A stretch of DNA of 64,000 bases from Vallitalea sp. (GCA_025210235.1 JAOASG010000044.1:124001-188000); one strand, 5' to 3'; shown: positions 8,503 to 17,978, counted from the stretch's first letter. Notes: generated from the sequence alone by a model not told the origin. Program-made: numbers and translations.

Positions 8503-9249
8503 TTATATCGACAGTAAAAAATCTATATTCTCCTGATGCTTACGCTCTACCTCAGACTCATTAAAGATAATCTTTTTCCCATCAATTAAATTTCTTATAT
8601 ATAGTGCATTTTCTCTTATAACGTTATTATCAATCTCAGGTCCATGACTTTGAATAACTCTATCTACATCTAGTTCTAAGTATTTTTTTAAAGTATCTAA
8701 ATAAATACTTAGATTATTAAAGCACATGCTCGATGGGATTGGATCATCTACGTTATCTCCCACGAATAATGTATTATCAATTATATCATAGCATGAACTA
8801 GAGTCCTCAGAATGACCTGGACTATAAAAAAATATTAATCCTTCTTCTTCAAAAGAAATCTCTTTTTGAAATGTTATATTGGGTAGTATAAGCTCAACTT
8901 CATCTCTTATAAAATCTGGATTCTTTTTTATTTCTTGTTCTCCATATAATTTAATAAATTCTCTACATTTTTCATGAGATACTATTAAATTATCTTTAAA
9001 TTCACTATTTCCCCATATATGGTCCCAATGGCTATGAGAGTTAAAAACAATATAGTTCTTCTTTCCATATTTACTTTCTAAAAACTCTTTTATCTTATTT
9101 ATATAGTATTTTCCTAGATAGGTATCACATACAAAATAATTTTTCTTTCCTACAATTACATATACATTGGTTATACAATAATATGGTTCTTTATTAAGTT
9201 CATTAAAAGTAAATAGAATCCCCCTATTTCCTATGTATGTATATTCCAC
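8503..9249 (-). CDS. MBL-fold metallo-hydrolase
   Basis: A 248-residue enzyme of the metallo-beta-lactamase fold. The metal-binding motif is HSHWDH (in VFNSHSHWDHIWGN), followed by a third-position histidine in FYSPGHSEDSS, an Asp in LFVGDNVDD and a histidine in IQSHGPEID. This is a complete ligand set for a binuclear site. The substrate cannot be told from the sequence; hydrolases of this subgroup act on many small esters and thioesters. It begins with GTG at 9249, after AGAGGAGAG. It is 31 bases downstream of the flavoprotein gene and probably cotranscribed with it. Confidence 0.82.
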   Translation of the reverse strand: MEYTYIGNRGILFTFNELNKEPYYCITNVYVIVGKKNYFVCDTYLGKYYINKIKEFLESKYGKKNYIVFNSHSHWDHIWGNSEFKDNLIVSHEKCREFIKLYGEQEIKKNPDFIRDEVELILPNITFQKEISFEEEGLIFFYSPGHSEDSSSCYDIIDNTLFVGDNVDDPIPSSMCFNNLSIYLDTLKKYLELDVDRVIQSHGPEIDNNVIRENALYIRNLIDGKKIIFNESEVERKHQENIDFLLSI

Positions 9250-9280
9250 TATATCTCTCCTCTACGTATATCTCTCTTAA

Positions 9281-10348
9281 TTATTCTGACTTTATTTTCA
9301 TACTTAAAATTCTTGATTTCATAATTAAACAGCGTAAAAATTTATTATACATTATTAAAGCTTTTATATTTTTTAGTAGTATATTAAATTTAATCTTCTT
9401 CACATTTTTCCTATAATTACTGCTCCAGTTTTTATTATTCTTATTAATACTGTGAGCCAACATAGCTCCACTTTTTAGAGCATAACTTATTCCCTCTGCT
9501 GAACTAGAACTAATTAATCCAGCGGCTTCTCCAATTAAAGCAACTTTACCTTTAACAACATTAATCTGATTTAATTTTCTTGTTCTCATTATTAATGTAC
9601 CTGTTTTTTTATATTCTTCCCCAATATCATAACCGCATTTCTTAAGTTTATTAAGTAAAATATCATACTTTTCATTGGCATTATATTTACTGGGTATAGC
9701 AGAGCCTATTAGCATATATTCATCTTTCTGAATAATCCATGAGTAAAAATCAGTTATTTCTTTATCAAAAATTGATGTATAATAAGGCATATCAACATTT
9801 GTTTTATACCATTTCTGAATAGAAATATAGCTTTCTGGGAATTTACTATTTTTAAAAGTTTGCTTTCTAACTTTTGATATAGCTCCATCTGCTCCAACTA
9901 ATATTTTAGTTTTTATAACATACTCTTCCTTATTTCTAAGTTTTACTTCAATATAATCATCTTTTTCTTTATACGAAATAAATTGACAACCATAATCAGT
10001 ATTTACAGTCTCAGGAATTAAAGATACTAACCATCTATCAAATTTTTCTCTATCTATATTAATATAATGTCTCTGATAATGTTTTTCCATTTTATTATCA
10101 AAATCAATAGACTTAACACTAAACATTTGTGGTCCTGTTAATACTTGTTTTGGAATACCTAGCCCTAAATGAGCTAACATTTTTTGTGCATCTGGAGCTA
10201 TTAATCCTCCACAGCATTTTTCTCTTTTATATTCTTTATTTTCATTAAGATTTCTCTTATCAACTATTAGTATCTTATATTTATTATCTAGCATCCTAGC
10301 TAACGTTGCTCCTGCAGGTCCAGACCCTATAATAACTATATCATACAT
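9281..10348 (-). CDS. FAD-dependent oxidoreductase, geranylgeranyl reductase-like
   Basis: About 355 residues. The N-terminal Rossmann motif is MYDIVIIGSGPAGATLA, followed by an acidic end of strand two (ILIVDKR). The middle has the NAD(P)/FAD superfamily motif ILVGADGAISKVRKQ, and GKVALIGEAAGLISSSSAEGISYAL binds the flavin phosphates. KCCGG near residue 50 is the cysteine motif often seen in geranylgeranyl reductases. Reduction of isoprenoid chains is inferred from the family. The start at 10348 follows AAAGGAGATTAAT; an in-frame upstream codon would overlap that site. A strong promoter lies at 10455-10483. Confidence 0.82.
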   Translation of the reverse strand: MYDIVIIGSGPAGATLARMLDNKYKILIVDKRNLNENKEYKREKCCGGLIAPDAQKMLAHLGLGIPKQVLTGPQMFSVKSIDFDNKMEKHYQRHYINIDREKFDRWLVSLIPETVNTDYGCQFISYKEKDDYIEVKLRNKEEYVIKTKILVGADGAISKVRKQTFKNSKFPESYISIQKWYKTNVDMPYYTSIFDKEITDFYSWIIQKDEYMLIGSAIPSKYNANEKYDILLNKLKKCGYDIGEEYKKTGTLIMRTRKLNQINVVKGKVALIGEAAGLISSSSAEGISYALKSGAMLAHSINKNNKNWSSNYRKNVKKIKFNILLKNIKALIMYNKFLRCLIMKSRILSMKIKSE

Positions 10349-10454
10349 ATTAATCTCCTTTAATGTCACAATAAATAGGTTGAATTATTCTTTACTAAGT
10401 AAAATACTAAAATTACTTTTCATTGGTTAATTTAATTAATAATTACTTGAGTAA

Positions 10455-10483
10455 ATTATACTTTTATTATAAATTAATGTCAA
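10455..10483 (-). promoter_or_regulatory. Sigma-A promoter for the flavoprotein gene
   Basis: On the minus strand TTGACA (10483-10478) is separated by exactly 17 bases from TATAAT (10460-10455). Both boxes equal the consensus. Transcription would start near 10448, about 100 bases before the ATG at 10348. Confidence 0.75.
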
Positions 10484-10505
10484 TTTAATAGCTATAGTAA
10501 GTACT

Positions 10506-10546
10506 AAAAAAGTCAGCATACCTTTTTATAGTCATGCTAACTTTTT
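10506..10546 (-). terminator. Intrinsic terminator after the surface protein gene
   Basis: AAAAAGT-C-AGCAT and ATGCT-A-ACTTTTT form a stem with one mismatch around an AT-rich loop. On the minus strand it ends in a U-rich run, 67 bases past the stop codon of the LPXTG protein. The symmetric A/T ends could also let it work on the plus strand. Confidence 0.65.
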
Positions 10547-10612
10547 AACTATCCATCTACAGACATTTTCTTTTAATCAACTTAATATTACTTTACCAAT
10601 AATCTCATTATC

Positions 10613-13525
10613 TTATTTATTTTTACCTTTTTTTTGTTTAATTGTTAGAACTCCTCCTGATGCTATAAACAATGATCCAAATCCATATAATACATCTGTA
10701 GGAATTCCTCCTGTTTTTGGTAATTCTTTAGGATTATTAACTGGAATTTGTGTGTCTAGAATTTCACTTCCTTGTTCTAACTCTTCCTTAGTCTGGGAAT
10801 CCACTTCTGGTTTTGCTTCAGACTCTGAGTTAAGTTCTGATTCTGGCTTTAAAATTGGTTCTATTTCTTCTTCTGATTCTGTCTCTGATCGTGGTCCTGG
10901 TTCTGACACTAAATTTGGATCTGGTTCATTCTTTATTTTTTCAAAGATTGCCTTTAATTTAGCATCTCTTTTAACAACAAGCCTAACATCACTTAATAAT
11001 AAATCAGTATCTCCTTCCCATCCAATAAATTTATATCCTTCTTCTGGTTTTATTTTCAATATTACATGTGTATTTAATGTATAATTACGTTTACCTGGCG
11101 ATGGAGAAATTTTCCCACCTTCTGAACATTCAAGAGTTAACTTATAGTATGTTGGGTCTGGGTCTGGGGTTGGATCTGGGTCTGGGTCTGGATCTGGGGT
11201 TGGTGGAACATAATTTTGCTTAAATATAGCTGTGATTTTATACTGTTTATCCAATTTATCTACTTCAAATTTTAACTTATGGTTTGTTAAATCATATTTT
11301 TCATTTAGACCTAAACCTCTTATATTCTGTTGATCATTAGATATTGATTGTTCAGTTATCTCCCATTTAACAAATTCATAACCATTAACATTCATAGCTT
11401 CTAAATCGATCCATTGATTTTTCCAGCCATAATAATAGTCTGTTGAATAATTGGGAATTTCTCTTTCTTCATAAAGCACTTTACCTTTACCCTCTTTATC
11501 AATTGTAATAATTGAATAAAAATTATCTTCAAAAGGAGAGTTAGTGATTGTAATATTGCTTGTTTCTCCAGATGTTACTAAAACTTTAATATTTTCATCC
11601 CTATAGTATCTAGTTAATGGGTTAGGTATTTCAATAATAACATAGTTGCCTTCTTCAAGCTCTTCAAAAACTAAAATTCCTTCCGAGTTTGTTTTATCAT
11701 ATTTTACCTTATTTAAACAAGTTATATCAAAATCATTTAATAAACTTTTAATTATTTCTTTGTATTTTTTGTCTTCTGCTTGTTCTTGAGTTAACAAAAC
11801 AAACCTAATTCCCTCAACATTTTGACTTTTATCTTTAATTTCCTTAGTTATCTTAATTGATCCTTTAGCTGGTGGTTCATTTTTAACATTAATTTTCACC
11901 TGAACACTATCGGCTATATGGGCTAATTTTCCACCATAGCAATCTACCATATCAAATTGATAAATGTAAGTACCGCTTTGTTTTTCTGTAATGGTTACAG
12001 GTACTTTATTTAAATTAACTATATCTTCTTCTTTCCATCCAATTTCATAAACTGCTACTTTATTTAATAAACTATTTGTATTATTTAATCCTATATATAC
12101 CTCATTTAATTTATCATAATGCTTATCATTTTCATTATAATTTGCATCACCACAGAATTCTCCGTTTGACTTTAAAATAAAATCCAAATATATTGTATCT
12201 CCTGATTTAACATTATATTCCTTATTAGTGATATCTATAGTTCCTTCTAATTTATCATCTTTCTGTTCAGCAAAAGAGCCGTTATATGCATAGTATTTTT
12301 TGCCATATACTAGATCTTCTTTTTTAAAGTTAATCTTTACATCTTTATCTGAATCCATTATTACCTTTAAAATATAATCATTTTCTTTTTTCTGTTCTTT
12401 TTTATTTGATACGTCAAATCCTAGAACACTATATCCCTCATTAGAATAAGCTCTTATCTCAACTTCTGTTCCTGATACATATCCATTTGGATGACTTAGT
12501 GGTGTAAGTACATGGTACACACCGCCTTCTTCTATATTTTTAGTTATATTTAATTTAAACATTTCTTCTTTTGTTTTACAACTTTGTATAGCTGGAACAC
12601 TTTCCTCTGTACCAATTTTAGCTACTACACTAACTGAATACTCTGTATTAGGTGATAATCCATTTATACTTGCATTAGTTGAAGTTGGACCTACTTCTTT
12701 TTTCTTAACAAACCCTTTTCCATCAGATACTGTTATTATATTAGTAGTAGCCCTATCTACAGATTTGAATGAGACATTAATAGAATTATGAGTACTAATT
12801 ATATTTAAATCTTTAGGCGCTGGTATATCTATAAACTCATACTCTCTACAATCTTCTTTCCCAAAACATCCCAAATATACTCCTGCAGTAATTTTTGCTT
12901 TTTTAGTAATCTCTATATTTACTTTATCTTCAAAACTATACCAACTGTTATCTATGCTATACTTTGCTTGAAATGGCCATTTATAACTAGCTTCTATCAT
13001 TATATTAACTTTTTCTCCATTATAATAAAGATATTTTCCATTATTATCTATGGGATTAGGACTATTACTTATTTTAATTTTAATCAAACATCTTGAAGCC
13101 TTTAACTCTTCTTCTGACATTTGGTTCTCTTTTTTTTCTTCAATATCTTTATTTAGCTTATTTGCTTCATTCTGTTCTTGTGATTCCTGTTCTTGTAATT
13201 CTTGTTCTTGTGATCCCTGTTCTTGTGATTCCTGTTCTTGTGATTCCTGATTTTTATTTTCTTCAGCAGGTTCATCCTTTTTTATTTCTTCTTCATCTTT
13301 TTCCTCTTCAACATCTTCAGTTTGATCTTTTTCTACTATCTGATTTTCCTGAGATCCAATTTCTGTTTCATTCTTTTTAATTTCATTTTCTGATTGTTTT
13401 TTTTCTTGTGTATCTTGTTTTTTACTTATGGTTTCCTCGGCATATCCAGTAATCCCAGACATTCCTACTAACATTGCTGTCATAACAATCATTGACATTA
13501 GCTTTCTTAGCTTAATTTTCTTCAA
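10613..13525 (-). CDS. Sortase-anchored (LPKTG) multidomain surface protein
   Basis: About 970 residues. A signal peptide ends near GITGYAEE. An acidic linker follows with a five-fold ESQEQ-type repeat (about residues 90-120). Then come a fibronectin type III-like region (PAPKDLNIISTHNS... and ATTNIITVSDGKG), a segment with bacterial-repeat character, a SpaA/Cna-B-like domain (SIKITKEIKDKSQNVEGIRF to ILVFEELEEGNYVIIE), and two InlB/Listeria-type repeats ending in FVKWE and FIGWEGD, separated by a (DP)n linker. The C-terminus has an SE-rich wall-spanning stretch, LPKTGG, a hydrophobic helix and the tail KQKKGKNK. The start is probably the TTG at 13525, 9 bases after AAAGGGTG; a GTG at 13534 overlaps that site. 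It is cotranscribed with the sortase gene 50 bases upstream. Confidence 0.88.
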   Translation of the reverse strand: MKKIKLRKLMSMIVMTAMLVGMSGITGYAEETISKKQDTQEKKQSENEIKKNETEIGSQENQIVEKDQTEDVEEEKDEEEIKKDEPAEENKNQESQEQESQEQGSQEQELQEQESQEQNEANKLNKDIEEKKENQMSEEELKASRCLIKIKISNSPNPIDNNGKYLYYNGEKVNIMIEASYKWPFQAKYSIDNSWYSFEDKVNIEITKKAKITAGVYLGCFGKEDCREYEFIDIPAPKDLNIISTHNSINVSFKSVDRATTNIITVSDGKGFVKKKEVGPTSTNASINGLSPNTEYSVSVVAKIGTEESVPAIQSCKTKEEMFKLNITKNIEEGGVYHVLTPLSHPNGYVSGTEVEIRAYSNEGYSVLGFDVSNKKEQKKENDYILKVIMDSDKDVKINFKKEDLVYGKKYYAYNGSFAEQKDDKLEGTIDITNKEYNVKSGDTIYLDFILKSNGEFCGDANYNENDKHYDKLNEVYIGLNNTNSLLNKVAVYEIGWKEEDIVNLNKVPVTITEKQSGTYIYQFDMVDCYGGKLAHIADSVQVKINVKNEPPAKGSIKITKEIKDKSQNVEGIRFVLLTQEQAEDKKYKEIIKSLLNDFDITCLNKVKYDKTNSEGILVFEELEEGNYVIIEIPNPLTRYYRDENIKVLVTSGETSNITITNSPFEDNFYSIITIDKEGKGKVLYEEREIPNYSTDYYYGWKNQWIDLEAMNVNGYEFVKWEITEQSISNDQQNIRGLGLNEKYDLTNHKLKFEVDKLDKQYKITAIFKQNYVPPTPDPDPDPDPTPDPDPTYYKLTLECSEGGKISPSPGKRNYTLNTHVILKIKPEEGYKFIGWEGDTDLLLSDVRLVVKRDAKLKAIFEKIKNEPDPNLVSEPGPRSETESEEEIEPILKPESELNSESEAKPEVDSQTKEELEQGSEILDTQIPVNNPKELPKTGGIPTDVLYGFGSLFIASGGVLTIKQKKGKNK

Positions 13526-13578
13526 ATACTTCACCCTTTCTTTTAATAGTTACTAAAATAATTAATCTAGAAATTATA

Positions 13579-14379
13579 TTACTTAATTACTCCATGAATA
13601 ATCAGTCTATGTGTTGCACCAATTACAGGATCACAGGTAATTAAAGTAATAACTTTGTATTTGCTACTTCCTTTCATAACAGATATATCGTCAGGTTCAA
13701 CTATCTTTTTTTCATATACAGTATATACATACTCCTTGTCCTTTATAGTTATTATTATTTTATCGTCATTTTCTAACTCATTTAGCCTATTGAAAAAAAC
13801 TCCGTAAGTATGACTTCTGTGTCCAGCTAATACTGCATTACCTATTTCACCAAATTTACCGCTACCTGGCATGTACCCAATGGAATATTTTAGTGTCTCA
13901 AGGTCAATTCCGTTAGCTATTGGCAGATTAACATCTATCTTATCAATTTTGATAACTGCCACTGCTTTAGGTTTTTGCTTTATTTCTGTTTTTTTCTGAA
14001 GATTGCTATTATTAGAATGAATATTATCTTTATTTTGATCATTATTAGGACTATTGTTATCTTCTATCAAACTATTATCAGTACTAATTTTAGAATGAGT
14101 ATTTAATGCTAGTGTTTCTATCTGTCCATTTACATTTTCGATTCTATCAATAGATGATATTCTACCTTTATTTTCTTCTTTATCACCCCCTCTAAAAATA
14201 CCGTCTAACTTTTCATTTTTATGAGAATTGATTAAGTCTTCATTTGATTCAACTTTAAATAAATAAAGTTCTTTTAATAATTTTTGCTGAAATTTCTTAG
14301 TCCTATACCTACCGACAAACGGTATAGTAATAAAGATCATTCCTCCAATAATTAATACTACTGATAATACTCGTCTCAT
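13579..14379 (-). CDS. srtD: Sortase, class D-like
   Basis: A 266-residue transpeptidase with an N-terminal membrane helix (RRVLSVVLIIGGMIFITIPF), an Asn/Glu-rich linker, and a C-terminal sortase barrel from about residue 135. Active-site residues are visible: histidine in LAGHRSH, cysteine in TLITCDP, and arginine in ATHRLIIHG. The GYMPGSGKFGEIGNAVLAGH pattern is of the class D type. Sortases cleave LPXTG motifs and attach the protein to the cell wall. The next gene encodes an LPKTG protein, so that is its likely substrate. The call to class D is from sequence style only. Confidence 0.87.
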   Translation of the reverse strand: MRRVLSVVLIIGGMIFITIPFVGRYRTKKFQQKLLKELYLFKVESNEDLINSHKNEKLDGIFRGGDKEENKGRISSIDRIENVNGQIETLALNTHSKISTDNSLIEDNNSPNNDQNKDNIHSNNSNLQKKTEIKQKPKAVAVIKIDKIDVNLPIANGIDLETLKYSIGYMPGSGKFGEIGNAVLAGHRSHTYGVFFNRLNELENDDKIIITIKDKEYVYTVYEKKIVEPDDISVMKGSSKYKVITLITCDPVIGATHRLIIHGVIK

Positions 14380-14518
14380 TAATCACATTCCCTTCGATTA
14401 ACATTATATACATTGATAGTATTATCTATACCATTAATTAGTATTTTTTCTATTTCTAATATTCTTGTTTTATTTATACAGCAAAACTTCATCAGATTAT
14501 GATCATACTGAGAGAACG

Positions 14519-14549
14519 AAAAAAGATGTCCTTCTCAGAACATCTTTTT
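14519..14549 (-). terminator. Intrinsic terminator after the aldo/keto reductase gene
   Basis: AAAAAGATGT and ACATCTTTTT form a 10-bp stem with a loop of about 9 bases, followed by a U-run on the minus strand. It separates the aldo/keto reductase gene from the sortase gene. Confidence 0.75.
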
Positions 14550-14615
14550 ACACACATCAATATATTTTATTACATTTTAGTTATATTATCTGATCAATAA
14601 GTTTATATTTCTCTC

Positions 14616-15749
14616 CTATTCCCCAAAAGTATTAACAACTTCCTTCAATTTTTTCCTTATATCAATATGTTGTGGACATTTTTCTTCACATATACCACAT
14701 TCAATACAATTACTAGCTCTATTTTCTTCATCTACATATCTATGGTATTTATTTTTTGCAAAGACTTTATTAAACATAAATGCTTCGTTATATAGCGAAA
14801 AGCATTCAGGGATAGCTATTTTCTTTGGACATGGTACGCAGTAACGACAACTTGTACAATTTACTTTTATTTTGCTTTTGTACAACTCTTTAACTTCATT
14901 TATTAATTGGGCTTCTTTTTTAGTTAATGATTTAGGAGTTGTTACTGTTGCAACTCTCATATTTTCTTTTATATGTTCCATTTCGTTCATACCACTTAAA
15001 ACTACATCTACTTCTGGATGATTGAAAACGAATTTTAGTGCCCACTCAGCTGGAGTTCTCTTTTTATCTGCTTTGTCCCATATTTTCCTTACATCTTCTG
15101 GAATATTTTTAGTAAGACTTCCACCTCTTAGAGGTTCCATAATTACAATGCCTAAACCACGATCTCTAGCATATTTTAATCCTTCTTTACCCGCTTGATA
15201 TTCTTCATCTAGATAGTTATATTGGATTTGGCAAAAATCCCAATCATATGCATCAACTATTTCTTTAAATAAACTTAGTTCGTCGTGAAAAGAAAAACCT
15301 ACATATTTTATCTTACCATCTTTAACAGCTTTTTCTAGAAAATCAAACACATTATTATCTGTTAAATTCTTCCAGAATTTTTTATTTAATGTATGTAATA
15401 GATAAAAATCAATTTGATCTGTTTGTAATTTTTCTAATTGTTCATCTAGTATTCTATCCATATCTTCTCTAGATTTGATTAACCATGATGGTAATTTAGT
15501 AGCTAACTTTACTTTTTCCCTATAACCGTCTTTTAAAGCTTTTCCTACTAATTTTTCACTTTCTCCGCCATGATATGGATATGCTGTATCAATGTAATTT
15601 ACTCCATTATCAATAGCATATCTTAACTGTTTTATAGCTAGTTCTTCATCAATTTGATTATCTTTGTTATCTATTGTCTGAAATCTCATACAACCAAAAC
15701 CTAATAAAGAAATCTTTTCATTAGTACTCCCAAAAAACCTATATTGCAT
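14616..15749 (-). CDS. Aldo/keto reductase with C-terminal ferredoxin-type clusters
   Basis: A 377-residue protein. Residues 1-270 form an aldo/keto reductase barrel: LLGFGCMRFQTID, the catalytic Asp-Tyr pair in YIDTAYPYHGGESE, a Lys in KLATKLPSW and a His in FYLLHTLNK. The C-terminal 100 residues carry CTSCRYCVPCPKKIAIPECF and CIECGICEEKCPQHIDI, two cysteine sets for 4Fe-4S clusters. Such fusions are frequent in anaerobes; the substrate is unknown. GAGGAGGATGTATT precedes the ATG. Confidence 0.88.
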   Translation of the reverse strand: MQYRFFGSTNEKISLLGFGCMRFQTIDNKDNQIDEELAIKQLRYAIDNGVNYIDTAYPYHGGESEKLVGKALKDGYREKVKLATKLPSWLIKSREDMDRILDEQLEKLQTDQIDFYLLHTLNKKFWKNLTDNNVFDFLEKAVKDGKIKYVGFSFHDELSLFKEIVDAYDWDFCQIQYNYLDEEYQAGKEGLKYARDRGLGIVIMEPLRGGSLTKNIPEDVRKIWDKADKKRTPAEWALKFVFNHPEVDVVLSGMNEMEHIKENMRVATVTTPKSLTKKEAQLINEVKELYKSKIKVNCTSCRYCVPCPKKIAIPECFSLYNEAFMFNKVFAKNKYHRYVDEENRASNCIECGICEEKCPQHIDIRKKLKEVVNTFGE

Positions 15750-15773
15750 AATACATCCTCCTCTTCATATACT

Positions 15774-15800
15774 AGGTAATTTACAGTTTTGTCATTACTT
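15774..15800. repeat. Short family D remnant
   Basis: AGGTAAT and ATTACTT face each other across a 13-base centre that includes CAGTTTTG, so this is the two ends of a family D palindrome with the middle lost. It lies just upstream of the aldo/keto reductase gene. Confidence 0.5.
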
Positions 15801-15852
15801 AAAATATAAATCTATTAATATTACATTGATTTAAGTATAATACAATCTTTGT

Positions 15853-16302
15853 TTATTTACCAGTATGTCCAAACCCACCTGTTCCTCTTTCAGTAGCTTC
15901 AAGTACATCAACAACTTCAAGGTTTACTTGCTCTATTTTATTAATTACCATTTGCGCAATTCTTTCTCCATGTTTAATTACAAAATCTTCTTCTCCAAAA
16001 TTAATCATTATTATTTTTATCTCCCCACGATAATCTGAATCTATTGTACCTGGGGTATTAACTAAGCTAATACCATGTTTTAGTGCTAGTCCACTTCTCG
16101 GTCTAATCTGAGCTTCATATCCTGTTGGTAGTGCAATTTTTAGACCTGTTGGTATTAGCTTTATTTTTCCTTTTTCTAGTATAACGTCTTCACCTAGACA
16201 AGCATAAAGGTCCATTCCTGCTGCATCTTTACTCATATATTTTGGTAAAGGTAATGTTTGTCCTTGTTTAGTTTGTTCTACATAAACTTTTATATTTTGC
16301 AT
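15853..16302 (-). CDS. dut: dUTP diphosphatase
   Basis: A 149-residue trimeric-type dUTPase that hydrolyses dUTP to dUMP and pyrophosphate. All five motifs are present in order: [38 protein letters not shown] and [10 protein letters not shown]. The start at 16302 overlaps the 3' end of the M16 peptidase gene by 13 bases, so the two are probably translationally coupled. Confidence 0.96.
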   Translation of the reverse strand: MQNIKVYVEQTKQGQTLPLPKYMSKDAAGMDLYACLGEDVILEKGKIKLIPTGLKIALPTGYEAQIRPRSGLALKHGISLVNTPGTIDSDYRGEIKIIMINFGEEDFVIKHGERIAQMVINKIEQVNLEVVDVLEATERGTGGFGHTGK

Positions 16303-17552
16303 ATTTGTTTAATCCTTTCAATATCAATATCTTTATGTCTTCCTACTAAAGAGATACTCATTTTGTCATAATTAAATGTTTCTCTAGCAAATCTAAGGAA
16401 ACCATCAAGGTCTACAGCATTAATGCCTTCTATTATTTCATCTTGTGACTTTATTTTATCAAGCATAAGTTTTATTTTTCCATAACCAGACATTCTAGAA
16501 TTCATATTTTCAAATCCAATAATAAGGTTACTTTTTAATTGCTCTTTTGCTTTATTTAATTCTTTTATATCAATTCCTTTTTCTAGTAATAAATTAATTT
16601 CTTCCATAGCTGCCTTTATAACTTCTTCAATTTGAGTTGGATTAGAAGCTGCATATATATTCATCATACCAGTAATATTGTAAGTTTCTGCATATGAATA
16701 AATAGAGTACGCAAGTCCTTTTTCTTCTCTAATAGATTGGAATAACCTTGAGTTAATTCCTCCTCCTAAAATAGCATTAAGTATAGATAAAATATATATA
16801 TCTTTAGACAGATAGTTAACGCTTGGGAAAGACATGCAAAGATGAACTTGTTCAATGTCTTTATCTTTAGTTACAAAACACTTTTTGTAACCTAATTCTT
16901 TTACTCTATCTATTTTGTCTTTCTTCTTAAGAACAGAAAATTTGCTACTTATTTTATCAAACATTTCATCAAAATCATATTTACCTACTACTGAGATTAC
17001 AATATTATCTGGAATGTAATGTTTTTCCATATATTCCTTAACGTCTTCTCTAGTAAAACTATTTACTGATTCTTTTGTACCTAATATATTATAGCTAAGA
17101 CTTGATCCACTATAGGCTTTTTCTTGAATTAAATCATGAACAATCTCTTCTGGAGAATCTTCATACATATTAATTTCTTCTATTATGACCCCCTTTTCTT
17201 TTTCCATATCCTCTTCACTTATTTTTGAGTTTAAAAGCATATCAGATAAAACATCCAGAGCAACATCTATATGGTTATCAAGAGTATGAGCATAATAGCA
17301 CATATATTCTTTACCTGTAAATGCATTAATCCTGCCTCCAACTTCTGACATCTCATCAGCTATATCTCTTGCGGTTCTTTTATTAGTACCCTTAAACATC
17401 ATATGTTCAATAAAATGTGATATCCCATTATTATTTTCGTTTTCATCTACGGAGCCATTTTTTATCCAAATACCTAATGCTATAGATCTTACATATGGAT
17501 TTTCTTCACCAATTACACATATACCATTGTCCATCGTCTTCATCTTAACCAT
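16290..17552 (-). CDS. M16 family zinc protease (processing peptidase-like)
   Basis: A 420-residue peptidase of the pitrilysin/insulinase group, like YmxG/MlpA found next to pnp in many Firmicutes. The inverted zinc motif is [10 protein letters not shown] (HxxEH), with the distal glutamate in [14 protein letters not shown] about 70 residues later. [24 protein letters not shown] is the R/Y pair of the second domain. GGAG 8 bases before the ATG supports the start at 17552. Known family members cut peptides or secretory leftovers; the substrate here is unknown. Confidence 0.92.
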   Translation of the reverse strand: MVKMKTMDNGICVIGEENPYVRSIALGIWIKNGSVDENENNNGISHFIEHMMFKGTNKRTARDIADEMSEVGGRINAFTGKEYMCYYAHTLDNHIDVALDVLSDMLLNSKISEEDMEKEKGVIIEEINMYEDSPEEIVHDLIQEKAYSGSSLSYNILGTKESVNSFTREDVKEYMEKHYIPDNIVISVVGKYDFDEMFDKISSKFSVLKKKDKIDRVKELGYKKCFVTKDKDIEQVHLCMSFPSVNYLSKDIYILSILNAILGGGINSRLFQSIREEKGLAYSIYSYAETYNITGMMNIYAASNPTQIEEVIKAAMEEINLLLEKGIDIKELNKAKEQLKSNLIIGFENMNSRMSGYGKIKLMLDKIKSQDEIIEGINAVDLDGFLRFARETFNYDKMSISLVGRHKDIDIERIKQICKI

Positions 17553-17596
17553 TCATATCACTCCTTATTTTAATGTTTATATCTGCAAACCACGTT

Positions 17597-17700
17597 GTAT
17601 ATCTAATTATTTAATATTATATATCTAATCATTTAATGTATATCTAATTATTTAATATTATATATCTAGTCATTTAATGTTCTATATCTAATATTTAATC
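17597..17700. repeat. 41-bp tandem repeat, about 2.5 units
   Basis: A 41-base unit that begins GTATATCTAATTATTTAATA occurs at 17597-17637 and again at 17638-17678, followed by a partial third. Each unit is made of two related halves ending in ATTTAAT. It is pure AT apart from single C and G positions and lies upstream of the M16 gene. It could affect promoter strength or be a passive slippage product. Confidence 0.75.
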
Positions 17701-17728
17701 ACCAGCTATAAGAAAATGCCAACTAGCC

Positions 17729-17846
17729 TAGCGGATATGGTATAGGGTAATATGGAGCAGCGAGCCACGGACGGCGAGTTCAGCAGTTTCAACACGGACG
17801 TTTAACCTGCTGACGGAATATTACCCTATACTATATCCGCGGAAAC
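17729..17846 (+). repeat. Family C palindrome, copy C1
   Basis: Outer arms at 17731-17753 and 17818-17840 pair over 23 bases with one G-T wobble. Between them lie two small hairpins: GCC-ACGGAC-GGC (about 17765-17776), and CAGCAG...CTGCTG closed on AAC-ACGGAC-GTT. Both expose the same hexaloop ACGGAC. Two further ANGGAN strings (ATGGAG, ACGGAA) flank the inner part. C2 (22779-22893) and C3 (50925-51164) keep the loops and change the stems with compensating substitutions. All three copies have this orientation, opposite to their neighbouring operons. Confidence 0.88.
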
Positions 17847-17884
17847 CTCCCAAAACTTAAAGTAATTTGCAGTTTTTTTTAATC

Positions 17885-17912
17885 TAAAAAAGGGCATAAC
17901 ACCCCCTTTTAG
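17885..17912 (-). terminator. Probable terminator downstream of pnp
   Basis: On the minus strand AAAAGGG and CCCTTTTTT form a stem around GGTGTTATG, and the stem runs into a U-tract. It is about 100 bases past the pnp stop and may be the main end of the rimP-pnp transcripts. Confidence 0.55.
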
Positions 17913-17978
17913 TTTATATTAATTTCGTACTATATTATTATTTTACTTACATTTAAAATTATACAACTTTTATCAATG

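Noticed and set aside
13050..13380. Plus-strand ORFs rich in Ser-Cys or Leu-Val opposite the surface protein gene
   Set aside because: They are shadows of the ESQEQ-coding repeats of the LPXTG gene on the other strand.
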